From positions 62,001 through 126,000 of the forward strand of contig NZ_SMOD01000003.1 in NCBI RefSeq assembly GCF_004353905.1: a DNA stretch of 64,000 nucleotides. The letters are read 5' to 3'. The notes below the pieces were generated by a model. It worked only from the letters and a program-made list of their open reading frames with translations, did not search any database and was not told the DNA's origin. The DNA is from Paraburkholderia guartelaensis (lineage in GTDB: Bacteria; Pseudomonadota; Gammaproteobacteria; Burkholderiales; Burkholderiaceae). This document shows positions 36,639-45,268 of this stretch, piece by piece (positions within the stretch are counted from its first letter, which is position 1; the number at the start of each line of letters is the position of its first letter). A program made the position numbers and the translations under genes.

Positions 36639-37031
36639 TGTTGTGCTGCATTGCGCGTGATGGCGGGACTTTACCGGAGCCGGCGCGCATTACGATTACA
36701 TTTCTATTACGCCTTATTTCGCGGCGGCGGGGCGTATTTGTCCTGATTGCCCCGATTTGGTCGGCTATGCAGAAATGCGCATGGAAACCGTCGCGAATGG
36801 TCAAGACGAAGCGATATTGGCTTTCTATAGTCGCTTTCAGCGTTTCGCCCCGGCGTTTTTCCTGCGGGGCGGTTCGATCGATACCACGCCTATTCTGGAG
36901 GAGCCCGACACGCAGTCGACGCGAACAAGAGAGTCGTGAGCCGGCCGCCGCCCCGATCGCACGGAGCGGACAACGGGGGCCGGTATGCACGCCACAGCAG
37001 TGAACCCATGCTTGCCGACAAAGGAATCAAC
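36639..37031. other. Intergenic region before the binding-protein gene
   Basis: This 393-bp divergent region should hold promoters for the dioxygenase and the binding protein; its left part is AT-richer. A hairpin CGCCCCG/CGGGGCG with a 12-nt loop lies at 36846-36871. No convincing ORF was found. Confidence 0.4.
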
Positions 37032-38180
37032 ATGCGTTTTGCGAAGACTCTTACCCCTATCGCAGTTGCCGTTGGAGCACTTCTCGCTGTTGCACCGCTC
37101 GCCTCGCGCGCGGATACCGTCGTTAAAATCGGTTTTGCCGCGCCGCTCACCGGACCGAACGCCAGTTACGGCAAGGACCTGGAAAACGGCGTGAGGATGG
37201 CCCTCGACGACGCCAAGGCGCAAGGCGTCAAAATCAACGGTCAGCCTGTCTCGTTCGAACTCGTCGCCGAAGACGACCAGGCCGATCCACGCGTGGGCGT
37301 GCAGGTCGCGCAAAAACTCGTGGACGACGGCGTTTCGGTCGTCGTCGGCCACTTCAACTCGGGCACGACCATTCCCGCTTCCGAGCTGTACGAAAAGGCA
37401 GGCCTGCCCGACATCGATCCGGCCGCCACGAACCCGGTCATCAGCGGCCGCGGCTACAAGAACATCTTCATGGTGATCTCGAGCGACGCGCAGAACGCGG
37501 GCACCGCCGGCGCCTACGCGGTCACGACGACGAAGGCCAAGCGCATCGCCGTCATCGACGATCGCACGGCGTTTGGCCAGGGCGAAGCCGACGAATTCGT
37601 GAAGGCCGTCAAGGCGCACGGCGGCGATATCGTCGACCGCGAGTACACGACGAACCAGGCGACGGACTTCAAGACGCAGCTCACGAACATCAAGAGCAAG
37701 AACCCCGATCTGATTTTCGTGGGCGCCCTCAATCCGCAGGCGGCCGGCATCATGAAGCAGATGGCCCAGCTCGGCATCAAGGCGCAGTACGTGGGCGGCG
37801 GCGGCGTGAAGGACGTGGACTTCGTCAAGCTCGCAGGCGACGTGTCCGAAGGCGCCATGGCGTGGGAGTACGGCCGGCCGCTTGACAGCACGCCGGTCGG
37901 CGCGAAGTTCGCCGAGCGCTTCAAGCAGAAATACGGCGCCGACGTGCTCTCGTACGCGCCGTTCGGCTACGACGCGGCTTGGGCCGCCATCAAGGCGATG
38001 CAGGCCGCCAATTCGACGAAGCCCGACGACTATCGCGCGAAGATGCAAACCATCAGCTTCGACGGCATTACCGGCCATATCGAGTACAACCCGAATGGCT
38101 CGCTGAAGAACGGTTCGTCCACGGTCTATCAGGTGAAGAACGGCCAGTGGGTGACGGTCAAGACGGTAAGCGGTCTCTGA
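37032..38180 (+). CDS. Branched-chain amino acid-type ABC transporter substrate-binding protein
   Basis: Periplasmic binding protein of 382 residues (LivJ/LivK class). A Sec signal (IAVAVGALLAVAPLASRADT) precedes VVKIGFAAPLTGPNASYGKDLENG, the classic family start. Later blocks VVVGHFNSGTTIPAS and AATNPVISGRGYKNIF line the ligand cleft and fit a Leu/Ile/Val-like ligand. AAGGA precedes the ATG at 37032. No permease or ATPase genes follow, so it must work with components encoded elsewhere. A strong hairpin ends the transcript. Confidence 0.93.
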   Translation: MRFAKTLTPIAVAVGALLAVAPLASRADTVVKIGFAAPLTGPNASYGKDLENGVRMALDDAKAQGVKINGQPVSFELVAEDDQADPRVGVQVAQKLVDDGVSVVVGHFNSGTTIPASELYEKAGLPDIDPAATNPVISGRGYKNIFMVISSDAQNAGTAGAYAVTTTKAKRIAVIDDRTAFGQGEADEFVKAVKAHGGDIVDREYTTNQATDFKTQLTNIKSKNPDLIFVGALNPQAAGIMKQMAQLGIKAQYVGGGGVKDVDFVKLAGDVSEGAMAWEYGRPLDSTPVGAKFAERFKQKYGADVLSYAPFGYDAAWAAIKAMQAANSTKPDDYRAKMQTISFDGITGHIEYNPNGSLKNGSSTVYQVKNGQWVTVKTVSGL

Positions 38181-38185
38181 TCGCC

Positions 38186-38222
38186 CACGCGGACCTCGCC
38201 TCTTTCAGGCGAGGTCCGCGTG
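38186..38222 (+). terminator. Terminator hairpin after the binding-protein gene
   Basis: A 15-bp perfect stem (CACGCGGACCTCGCC with its complement) and 7-nt loop starts 5 bp past the stop codon. The T tract is poor, but the stability and position make termination likely. Confidence 0.75.
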
Positions 38223-38260
38223 TGAAGCGAGGGGTTGCGCTGCCGCTTGCAGCCGCATCC

Positions 38261-39397
38261 TTAGAAGCTATGCCGAATGCCCGCCATGATCCCCAGTTGC
38301 CCCGCCCCCGGTGCGGGCGTCGTTCCGCCACCACCCTGGCTCACCGTGTAAGCCGCCTTCGTGCTGTTCCACAAATACGCGCCCTGCAGATAAACGGCTG
38401 ATCGCTTGGACAGCTGATACGTGGTGCGCAGCGCCGCAATCGTGCCGCGCGTGTCGTGGTCGCTATTGACGATGCGGTACACGCCGCCATCGACGATGAA
38501 GGCCGCCGTCACCGGATATTGCGCCGTGAGATAGAACTGGTCCGAATGCACGTTGGGCGTTTCAGCCGAAACCGTATCGACGCGCCTGCCCAGCCAGCCG
38601 CCGCCAATGCGCAGCGCGCCGATATGGCCGTAGCCGTTGAGCTGGATGCGCACGTCGGTGTCGCCCGGGTTCGTCAGCGCGAAGGTCGGCGTGCCGTCGT
38701 AAAGGTTCGCCGCCGCGCCTGGGCCGCCGCGTTGTTCGTCATAGGCAGCGGCGGCGCCGTAGCCATTGCGGTCGTAGCGCAGCATCGCCGACCATTCGCG
38801 GCAAGACTGCGAACTGCCCGGCACAGGCCCCGCGCAGGTGCCCTGGCCCGGCGAATTGCCGGTGCCGGCAGAATCGCGCCCGAATGACCACGTCGCGCCA
38901 AGCGTGAAGCCGCCGTAGCTGCCCTTGTAGACGACCGTGTTGTCGCTGCGCGAGCTAGGGAGGTACTGGTCGAACGAGGCCGTGCCGCCGTAAATGTCCG
39001 GTCCGAGCAAATCGGCGTCGGCGATCGCCCAGAACGTCATGGTGTACTGACGCCCGAACGTCAGGTTGCCATAGGGGCTGCTCATGCCCACCCAAGCCTG
39101 GCGCCCGAACAGCCGGCCGCCCTGGTTCAAGGTGCCGCCGCGCATGTTGAAGCCGCTCTCCAGCGCGAAAATCGTGGACCAGCCTCCGCCCAGCCCCTCG
39201 CTCCCGCGCACGCCCCAGCGCGAGGGCATTTCGCCGGTAATGCCGGGCATACGCACCACGCTGTCGCCCGCCGCGTTCGCGTGCGAAACATATTCGATGC
39301 CGGTATCGACGATGCCGTAAAGCGTGACGCTGCTCTGCGCGAACGCCGACGCGCTGAGGCCCGCGCAGACCAGCCCTGCTGCGATCCGAAGTTTCAT
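38261..39397 (-). CDS. Outer-membrane porin (Burkholderia OmpC/Opc type)
   Basis: Trimeric general-diffusion porin of 378 residues. The signal peptide (LRIAAGLVCAGLSASAFAQ) is followed by SSVTLYGIVDTGIEYVSH, the standard start of Burkholderiales porins; GRQAWVGMSSPYGNLTFGRQY and the final IMAGIRHSF (terminal Phe) are also typical. GGAG precedes the ATG at 39397; the frame continues upstream without family features. It is last in the direction of the aromatic acid gene cluster and may let the substrate across the outer membrane. Confidence 0.92.
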   Translation of the reverse strand: MKLRIAAGLVCAGLSASAFAQSSVTLYGIVDTGIEYVSHANAAGDSVVRMPGITGEMPSRWGVRGSEGLGGGWSTIFALESGFNMRGGTLNQGGRLFGRQAWVGMSSPYGNLTFGRQYTMTFWAIADADLLGPDIYGGTASFDQYLPSSRSDNTVVYKGSYGGFTLGATWSFGRDSAGTGNSPGQGTCAGPVPGSSQSCREWSAMLRYDRNGYGAAAAYDEQRGGPGAAANLYDGTPTFALTNPGDTDVRIQLNGYGHIGALRIGGGWLGRRVDTVSAETPNVHSDQFYLTAQYPVTAAFIVDGGVYRIVNSDHDTRGTIAALRTTYQLSKRSAVYLQGAYLWNSTKAAYTVSQGGGGTTPAPGAGQLGIMAGIRHSF

Positions 39398-39594
39398 GAT
39401 CTCCGTGTTCTCCTGGTGTTCCGGTCTCGCGGACTCGCCGCCAGCCGGACGTTGTTTTCGATTGCACGCGTAAAAAGGCGACACGCAGCCACGCCGCCTT
39501 GTTGTGCGTCGTTTTTTAGTACTCTTGATTGAATGAACTGGCCGACCGGATGTGATGGCGCGGGCCCGCGCCATCGTCCAGTCTCAGGAATGGG

Positions 39595-40992
39595 TCAAAC
39601 CCGCTGCTGTCCCGCGCGCTTCGGGATATGACGGCCCACCACGGCCAGCGCGATCAGCACCAGCGCCATGGCTGCGCCGAGCATCGTCAGATAGCCTGCC
39701 GCGCCGCCTGCGGTAATCACCACCGCGCCGGCAAACGCGCTCAGGATCGCACCCACGCGGCCGAACGCCAGCGCCGAGGCCGTGCCCGTCGCACGTACGC
39801 CCGTTGGGTAGACGTAGGCACACAACGCATACATGGTCGATTGCACCGCGTTGACGAAGAGGCCGTGCAGGCCGAGACCCGCAATGAGCAAGCCCGTGTG
39901 CTGGGTCGCGCCCACGCCGAGCATCACCCAGGCACTCGCCGCGCCGCCTGCGCAGCACAGCAGGAGCGGCCCGCGCGAGCCAAAGCGCGTAATGGCGAGC
40001 GCGCAAAGCAACGCGCCGATCACACCGCCCAGGTTATACGCGCTCAGCCCGTAACCGGCGAGCGATACGCTCAGACCTTCGCTCGTCAGCATGGCGGGCA
40101 GCCAGCTGAATGCGCTGTACACGGCGAGCAGGCACATGAAGAACGCCCACCAGATCGCCACGGTGTCGCGTGCACGGCCGTCGCGGAAAAGCGCCGTGAA
40201 GCCCACGTGCTTTTCGGCGCTTTGCTCGCGCACGTCGGTGAACGCCGCGTCCGGCGCAACCTCGCGCGCCATGCGGCCCAGCAGGCGCACGAGTTCGGGC
40301 CAGCGCTTCGGCCGGCGTGCGAGAAAGCGTGGCGACTCGGGCAACGCCACGAGCAGCACGAGCGCGAGCACGAGGGGCAGCACGCCGCCTGCGAAAAAGA
40401 GCCCGCGCCAGCCGTACACCGGCAGCACTTGCGCCGCGAAAATGCCCGCCAGCATGCCGCCGAGCGGCACGCACACGATGGTTGCCGTCACCGCGAACGT
40501 GCGAAAGCGCGCGGGCGTGAACTCGGCCGTCATCGTCGTCGAACTCGGCAGCGCGCCGCCAATGCCAAAGCCGGCAATGAAGCGCAGCGCGGCGATGGCC
40601 GCCACGTTCGGCGCGAGGCCGATCGCGCAGGTCGCAGTGCCGAACACGAGCACGCTGCCCACCACGGCCCAGCGGCGCCCGAAGCGATCCGCGAACAGGC
40701 CGGCGAATGCGCTGCCGAAGCCCATGCCGATCAGCCCCGCCGCCACGACGGGCGCGAACGCATTGCGCGTGATGCCCCACTCCTTGATCAGCACCGGAAT
40801 CGCGAAGCCGATCAATTGGCTGTCGAAGCCATCGACGACGATCGACAAGGCCGCGAGCACCACGGCGAACTTCTGCAGCGTGGAATACGCGCCTTCGTCG
40901 AGCGTGCGGCCGATATCGACCGTGCCGCCGGCGATGGCGTCGCTCTCGCGCGGCGTCGCTCCCGAAGCGGGGGCGGGCGTGGCATAAGTCAT
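39595..40992 (-). CDS. MFS transporter, aromatic acid:H+ symporter (AAHS) family
   Basis: Inner-membrane transporter of 465 residues, 12 helices. The AAHS hallmark DGFDSQLIGFAIPVL in helix 1 contains the Asp residues needed for aromatic acid uptake, and the helix 2-3 loop reads GLFADRFGRRWAV. The second conserved motif is LPESPRFLARR. AAGGAGAC precedes the ATG. It lies in a run of same-strand genes for a ketoacid-type dehydrogenase, aldehyde dehydrogenase and benzoylformate decarboxylase, so mandelate, benzoylformate or benzoate is the likely cargo. Confidence 0.92.
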   Translation of the reverse strand: MTYATPAPASGATPRESDAIAGGTVDIGRTLDEGAYSTLQKFAVVLAALSIVVDGFDSQLIGFAIPVLIKEWGITRNAFAPVVAAGLIGMGFGSAFAGLFADRFGRRWAVVGSVLVFGTATCAIGLAPNVAAIAALRFIAGFGIGGALPSSTTMTAEFTPARFRTFAVTATIVCVPLGGMLAGIFAAQVLPVYGWRGLFFAGGVLPLVLALVLLVALPESPRFLARRPKRWPELVRLLGRMAREVAPDAAFTDVREQSAEKHVGFTALFRDGRARDTVAIWWAFFMCLLAVYSAFSWLPAMLTSEGLSVSLAGYGLSAYNLGGVIGALLCALAITRFGSRGPLLLCCAGGAASAWVMLGVGATQHTGLLIAGLGLHGLFVNAVQSTMYALCAYVYPTGVRATGTASALAFGRVGAILSAFAGAVVITAGGAAGYLTMLGAAMALVLIALAVVGRHIPKRAGQQRV

Positions 40993-41066
40993 GAATTGTC
41001 TCCTTTGCTGCGCTGTGAGCGCGCAGTCATTCGTTTGTCATGGTGGTGCGACGTTGACCGCCTATT

Positions 41067-41990
41067 TCATACGGATTCCTTTGCATCGACGAGACGAACG
41101 AGATGCAGCAGCGCTGCCGTATTCGGCACGGCGATCGCACGCATTCGCGCGGCCTCGACGACCGCGCCGTTGATGGCCTCGATCTCGGTCTTGCGTCCCG
41201 CGAGCACGTCCTGAAGCATCGAAGGCCGATGCGCGCGGTGATGCGCGAGCGCGTGCCGCACGTTGTCGGCCACATGCGCCTCGTTCACGGCCACGCCATG
41301 CGCCTGCGCGACCGCCGCGACTTCCGCGACGATCTCGAGCGCGAGCGCTTCGCCGTCCGGCACGTTCGTGAGTTCGCCGACGGTGCAGCCCGTCACCGCA
41401 CACAGGCTGTTGAGCGCCGCATTGAACGCGACCTTCTCCCAGATCGCGGCCCAGACATCGGCGTCCGCGCTGCAAGCGAGGCCGGCGTCGTTGAGCGCTT
41501 CGACCGTGCGGGAAAGCATCGGCGAATCCGCGCCGTCCGCACTCATCAGGCGGATCACGCCCGCGCCGTGCGAACTCACGCGGCCAGGGCCGTTCTTGTC
41601 GGCCGGCCAGGTCGTCACGCCTATCATCACGCGTGCCGGGTCCGCGAACTGCGCGAGACGCTCGGCGTTGCCGAGGCCGTTCTGCAGCGAGAGCAACGCG
41701 GTTTGCGGCCCGAGCACGGCGTGCGCCGCGCCGAGCGCCGCCTGCGTGTGCAGCGTCTTGGTGAACACGATCAGCAGATCGGCCGGCGTGGTCGCCGCCT
41801 CCGGCCGCAACGCTTCGAGATTCGTGACGACGCGCTCGCCCGCATCGGTCGTGAGCCGCAGACCGGCTTCGTTGATCGCGTTCAAGTGAGCGTCATCGAC
41901 GTCGAGCAGCGTGACGCGATGGCCCGCAACGGCGAGCAGGCCGCCGAACAGCGAGCCCATCGCGCCCGCGCCGAGGATGGCGATATGCAT
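41067..41990 (-). CDS. Ketopantoate-reductase-family dehydrogenase (candidate D-mandelate dehydrogenase)
   Basis: NAD(P)-dependent enzyme of 307 residues with the ketopantoate reductase fold: ILGAGAMGSLFGGLLA cofactor loop, FTKTLHT, the catalytic Lys in IWEKVAFNAALNSLCA and Glu in RKTEIEAINGAV. The family includes PanE but also D-2-hydroxyacid dehydrogenases such as the enterococcal D-mandelate dehydrogenase. Placed 9 bp after an aldehyde dehydrogenase and near a benzoylformate decarboxylase, it more likely interconverts D-mandelate and benzoylformate than makes pantoate. This assignment is inference; the fold is clear. Confidence 0.85.
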   Translation of the reverse strand: MHIAILGAGAMGSLFGGLLAVAGHRVTLLDVDDAHLNAINEAGLRLTTDAGERVVTNLEALRPEAATTPADLLIVFTKTLHTQAALGAAHAVLGPQTALLSLQNGLGNAERLAQFADPARVMIGVTTWPADKNGPGRVSSHGAGVIRLMSADGADSPMLSRTVEALNDAGLACSADADVWAAIWEKVAFNAALNSLCAVTGCTVGELTNVPDGEALALEIVAEVAAVAQAHGVAVNEAHVADNVRHALAHHRAHRPSMLQDVLAGRKTEIEAINGAVVEAARMRAIAVPNTAALLHLVRLVDAKESV

Positions 41991-41999
41991 GGCGCGCCC

Positions 42000-43451
42000 T
42001 TAGAACGGATAGTGGCGCGGCGCGGTCTGCATCGTGATCCAGCGCAGTTCGGTGAATTCGGCAATCCCTGCCTTGCCGCCGAAGCGCCCGAAGCCGCTCT
42101 CCTTCACGCCGCCGAACGGCATCTGCGCTTCGTCGTGCACGGTCGGCCCGTTGATGTGGCAGATGCCCGACTCGATGCGCTGCGCGACGCCCCACGCGCG
42201 CGCCGTATCGCGGCTGAACACCGCCGACGAAAGCCCGTACGCGTTGTCGTTCGCGCAGGCAATCGCGGCGTCCTCGCCACGCACGCGCACGATGCCCTTC
42301 ACGGGGCCGAACGATTCGTCGTGATAGATGCGCATCTCGGGTGTGACGTGGTCGAGCAGCGTGGCGGGCATGAGCGTGGTTTCGGCTTTGCCGCCGCATA
42401 CGAGCGTCGCGCCTTTGGCGAGCGCGTCGTCGATCAGCGCGTTGCAGCGCTCCACGGTGCTCATGTCCACCACCGAGCCGAGCACGACCGGGCCCTTGCG
42501 CGGATCGCCGAGCGGCAGCGCGCGGGCGCGCTCGCCCAGCCGCGCGACGAAGGCGTCGCCAATGCTTTCATCGACGATGATGCGCTCCGTCGACATGCAG
42601 ATCTGCCCGGAATTGGCGAACGCGCCGAACGCGGCCGCGTGCGCCGCCGCTTCGATATCGGCATCGTCGAGCACGACGAGCGGCGCCTTGCCGCCCAGTT
42701 CGAGCACGGAAGGCTTCAGATAGCGCGCACAGGTTTCGGCGATGATGCGGCCCACGCGCGTGGAGCCCGTGAAGTTCACGCGGCGCACCTTCGGGTGCGC
42801 GATCATGGCTTCGACTACGCGCGCCGCGTCCGCGGGCGCGTTCGTCACGAAGTTGACGGTGCCGCGCGGCAGGCCCGCTTCCTGCATCGCCGCGATGATG
42901 AGACCGTGCGTGGCCGGACAGATCTCCGAGCCCTTGAGCACGACGGTATTGCCGCACGCGAGCGGCAACGCGATGGCGCGCACCGCGAGGATCACGGGTG
43001 CATTCCAGGGCGCGAGCCCGAGCACGACGCCCGCCGGCTGGCGCACGCCCATGGCGAGGCTGCCGGGCACGTCGGAGGGAATCAGCTCGCCGCCGATCTG
43101 CGTGGTGAGCGCGGCGGCCTCGATCAGCCCCGCCGCCGCGAGATGCACGTTGAAGCCGGCCCAGATGCCCGACGCGCCGGTTTCCGCGGCCATCGCGGCG
43201 GCGAACGCTTCGACTTTGGCTTCGAGCGCGTGCGCGGCCTTCGTGAGCAGCGCGCGGCGTTCGCTCGGGCCCATGGCCGACCATACCGGGAAGGCGGCCG
43301 CCGCCGCATCGACCGCCGCGACTGCGTCTTCCACCGTGGCCGCGGGCGCGCGGCTCGCAACCGTGCCGTCAAGCGGATTGCGGCGCTCGAACGTTGCCCC
43401 GTTGCGTGCCTGCACCGCTTCTCCGTCGATCAGCATCGTTACGGTTTGCAT
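42000..43451 (-). CDS. Aromatic aldehyde dehydrogenase (benzaldehyde/vanillin type)
   Basis: Aldehyde dehydrogenase of 483 residues from the benzaldehyde/salicylaldehyde/vanillin branch. Cofactor region APWNAPVILAVRAIALPLACGN and KGSEICPATH, general base in LELGGKAPLVVLDDADI, catalytic Cys in NSGQICMSTERI. The C-terminal block is MPFGGVKESGFGRFGG. AAAGGA precedes the ATG. Between the decarboxylase and the ketoreductase-family gene it is expected to oxidise benzaldehyde to benzoate. Confidence 0.92.
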   Translation of the reverse strand: MQTVTMLIDGEAVQARNGATFERRNPLDGTVASRAPAATVEDAVAAVDAAAAAFPVWSAMGPSERRALLTKAAHALEAKVEAFAAAMAAETGASGIWAGFNVHLAAAGLIEAAALTTQIGGELIPSDVPGSLAMGVRQPAGVVLGLAPWNAPVILAVRAIALPLACGNTVVLKGSEICPATHGLIIAAMQEAGLPRGTVNFVTNAPADAARVVEAMIAHPKVRRVNFTGSTRVGRIIAETCARYLKPSVLELGGKAPLVVLDDADIEAAAHAAAFGAFANSGQICMSTERIIVDESIGDAFVARLGERARALPLGDPRKGPVVLGSVVDMSTVERCNALIDDALAKGATLVCGGKAETTLMPATLLDHVTPEMRIYHDESFGPVKGIVRVRGEDAAIACANDNAYGLSSAVFSRDTARAWGVAQRIESGICHINGPTVHDEAQMPFGGVKESGFGRFGGKAGIAEFTELRWITMQTAPRHYPF

Positions 43452-43499
43452 GTCCTTTTCCTCGCTTTACTTGAATTCGATAGGTTGCGCACGCACCGT

Positions 43500-45161
43500 T
43501 CAGGCGACGAGCATCTCGACCAGCATCGGGCCCTGCCCGGCCAGCGCAGCAACAAGCGTATCGCGCAACGGCCCCGCCTCGCTCACACGCACGCCGGGGC
43601 AGCCCATGCCCGCGGCCAGCGTGACGAAATCGAGCCCAGGCAGATCGGTGCCCTGCACGGGGTCGGTCGGCGCGAAGCCGAACACCGGTGCGAAGTCCTG
43701 CAGCGCGGCGTAGCGCGTGTTGTTCAGGATGACGAAGGTAATCGGGAGCTCAAGCTGCACCGCGCTCCAGATCGCCTGGATCGAGTACATGCTGGAGCCG
43801 TCGCCGATCAGCGCGATCACGCGCTCGCCAGGCTTTGCCAGCGCCACGCCCACGGCGGCGGGCATGCCGTAGCCCAGGCCGCCGCTGTCCATCGTGAGGA
43901 AAGTGCCGGGGCGCTCGTAGGGCAGATACGTCTGCATCACGGGGCGCGAGCTGGGCGCTTCCTCGACGACGGTCGTGCCCGCGTCGCGCACTTCGGCGAG
44001 CGTTTGCAGCGCATAGGCGACCGACATGCGCTCGCCCGCCTCAGTCGGCGGCATGGCGCGCGGCGGCACGGCGCGCGGCGCGGGCATCGCGCGCTCTACC
44101 GTCGGCGCGGGCCGTTCCAGCAGATCCAGCACGCCCAGCCTCACATTGCCGACTGCGGCCATGCCTTCGGGCGTCCACGCGGCGGTGTTCGGATCGTCGA
44201 TCAACTGGTATAGCGCAGCGCCCGGCGGCACATGCGGCCCGTGGCCCTCCACGTGATACGTGAACGCCGGCGCGCCGATCGCGAACACGAGGTCATGCCC
44301 GCCGAGCAACTCGACGATGCGCTCGCGCATGGCGGGAAGAAAGCCCGCGAACAGCGGATGCTTTTCCGGAAAGCTGCAACGGCCCGTCATGGGGGCGACG
44401 AACACGCGCGCACGATGGCGCTCCGCGAGCCGCACCACTTCGTCGGCCGCGCCTGCGCGATCCACCGCGCCGCCCACCACGAAAACGGGACGCGCGCACG
44501 CGTCGAGCGCGGCGCCGATGCTCGCCAGCATCGCGGGCTCGGGGCGCGTGGTGTGCGCGAGCGCGCGCTCGGGCACGCGTTCAGCCGGCTGGTCCCAGTC
44601 GTCCACGGGAATCGACACGAACACCGGGCCGCGCGGCTCCTGCATGGCGATCGCATAAGCGCGCGCAATGGCGAGCGGCACGTCCTGCGCGCGCGCCGGC
44701 TCGATGCTCCACTTCACATAGGGCTTGGGCAGCTCGGTGGCCTGGGTGGCCGCGAGAAACGGGTCGAACGGCAGGATCGAACGCGCCTGCTGGCCCGCCG
44801 TGACGACGAGCGGCGTGCGGTTGCGAAACGCCGTGAAGATGTTGCCCATGGCGTTGCCCACGCCCGCCGCCGAGTGCAGGTTCACGAGGGCCGCATTGCC
44901 GGTGGCCTGCGCGTAGCCGTCGGCCATGCCGACCACGACAGCTTCCTGGAGGCCGAGCACGTAGCGGAAGTCGGCGGGAAAGTCGCGGAACATGGGCAGT
45001 TCGGTCGAGCCGGGGTTCGCGAAGACCGAGGTCATGCCCACGCGGCGCGCGAAGTCGATGACCGCGTCGCGTACGGTGAAGGCACCGCGGGGCGCCGTGG
45101 TGTCCCGCTTCTGCTGGTTCTGCTGGTTCTGCTGGTTCTGCTGAGGCGCGCTGCCAGTCAT
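43500..45161 (-). CDS. mdlC: Benzoylformate decarboxylase (ThDP-dependent)
   Basis: ThDP enzyme of 553 residues that decarboxylates benzoylformate to benzaldehyde. Family residues are present: Ser52 in ANPGSTELP, Glu73 in GLQEAVV (cofactor activation), His96 in NLHSAAGVGNAMG, and a His (about 303, TYHVEG) where the second active-site His lies. The C-terminal ThDP motif is GDGSSMYSIQAIWSAV with ILNN. The N-terminus has about 25 extra residues with an Asn-Gln-Gln repeat from a 9-bp DNA repeat. AGGAGG precedes the ATG. First gene of the cluster; a LysR gene is divergent. Confidence 0.92.
   Translation of the reverse strand: MTGSAPQQNQQNQQNQQKRDTTAPRGAFTVRDAVIDFARRVGMTSVFANPGSTELPMFRDFPADFRYVLGLQEAVVVGMADGYAQATGNAALVNLHSAAGVGNAMGNIFTAFRNRTPLVVTAGQQARSILPFDPFLAATQATELPKPYVKWSIEPARAQDVPLAIARAYAIAMQEPRGPVFVSIPVDDWDQPAERVPERALAHTTRPEPAMLASIGAALDACARPVFVVGGAVDRAGAADEVVRLAERHRARVFVAPMTGRCSFPEKHPLFAGFLPAMRERIVELLGGHDLVFAIGAPAFTYHVEGHGPHVPPGAALYQLIDDPNTAAWTPEGMAAVGNVRLGVLDLLERPAPTVERAMPAPRAVPPRAMPPTEAGERMSVAYALQTLAEVRDAGTTVVEEAPSSRPVMQTYLPYERPGTFLTMDSGGLGYGMPAAVGVALAKPGERVIALIGDGSSMYSIQAIWSAVQLELPITFVILNNTRYAALQDFAPVFGFAPTDPVQGTDLPGLDFVTLAAGMGCPGVRVSEAGPLRDTLVAALAGQGPMLVEMLVA
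45109..45142. repeat. 9-bp tandem repeat inside the benzoylformate decarboxylase gene
   Basis: About 3.8 copies of TTCTGCTGG in frame, encoding a run of Asn-Gln-Gln near the N-terminus. Copy-number change would alter only a flexible tail. Confidence 0.85.
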
Positions 45162-45268
45162 CCAAGGCCTCCTGTCGAAAAAAGCGCGTCGTTCAATGGA
45201 GGATCATTATCGCGACGCTACGGGTAACCGAAAATTGCGGATTTCGCCAAAAGGCATTACCTTTGGGC

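Noticed and set aside
41067..41990. Calling the KPR-family gene panE for pantothenate synthesis
   Set aside because: Its place within an aromatic acid operon makes a 2-hydroxyacid dehydrogenase role more likely; PanE is kept only as an alternative.
41103..44213. A 1036-codon open frame on the plus strand
   Set aside because: It is antisense to three well-supported enzymes and is Arg/His/Ala-rich with no motif, as expected from high third-position GC.
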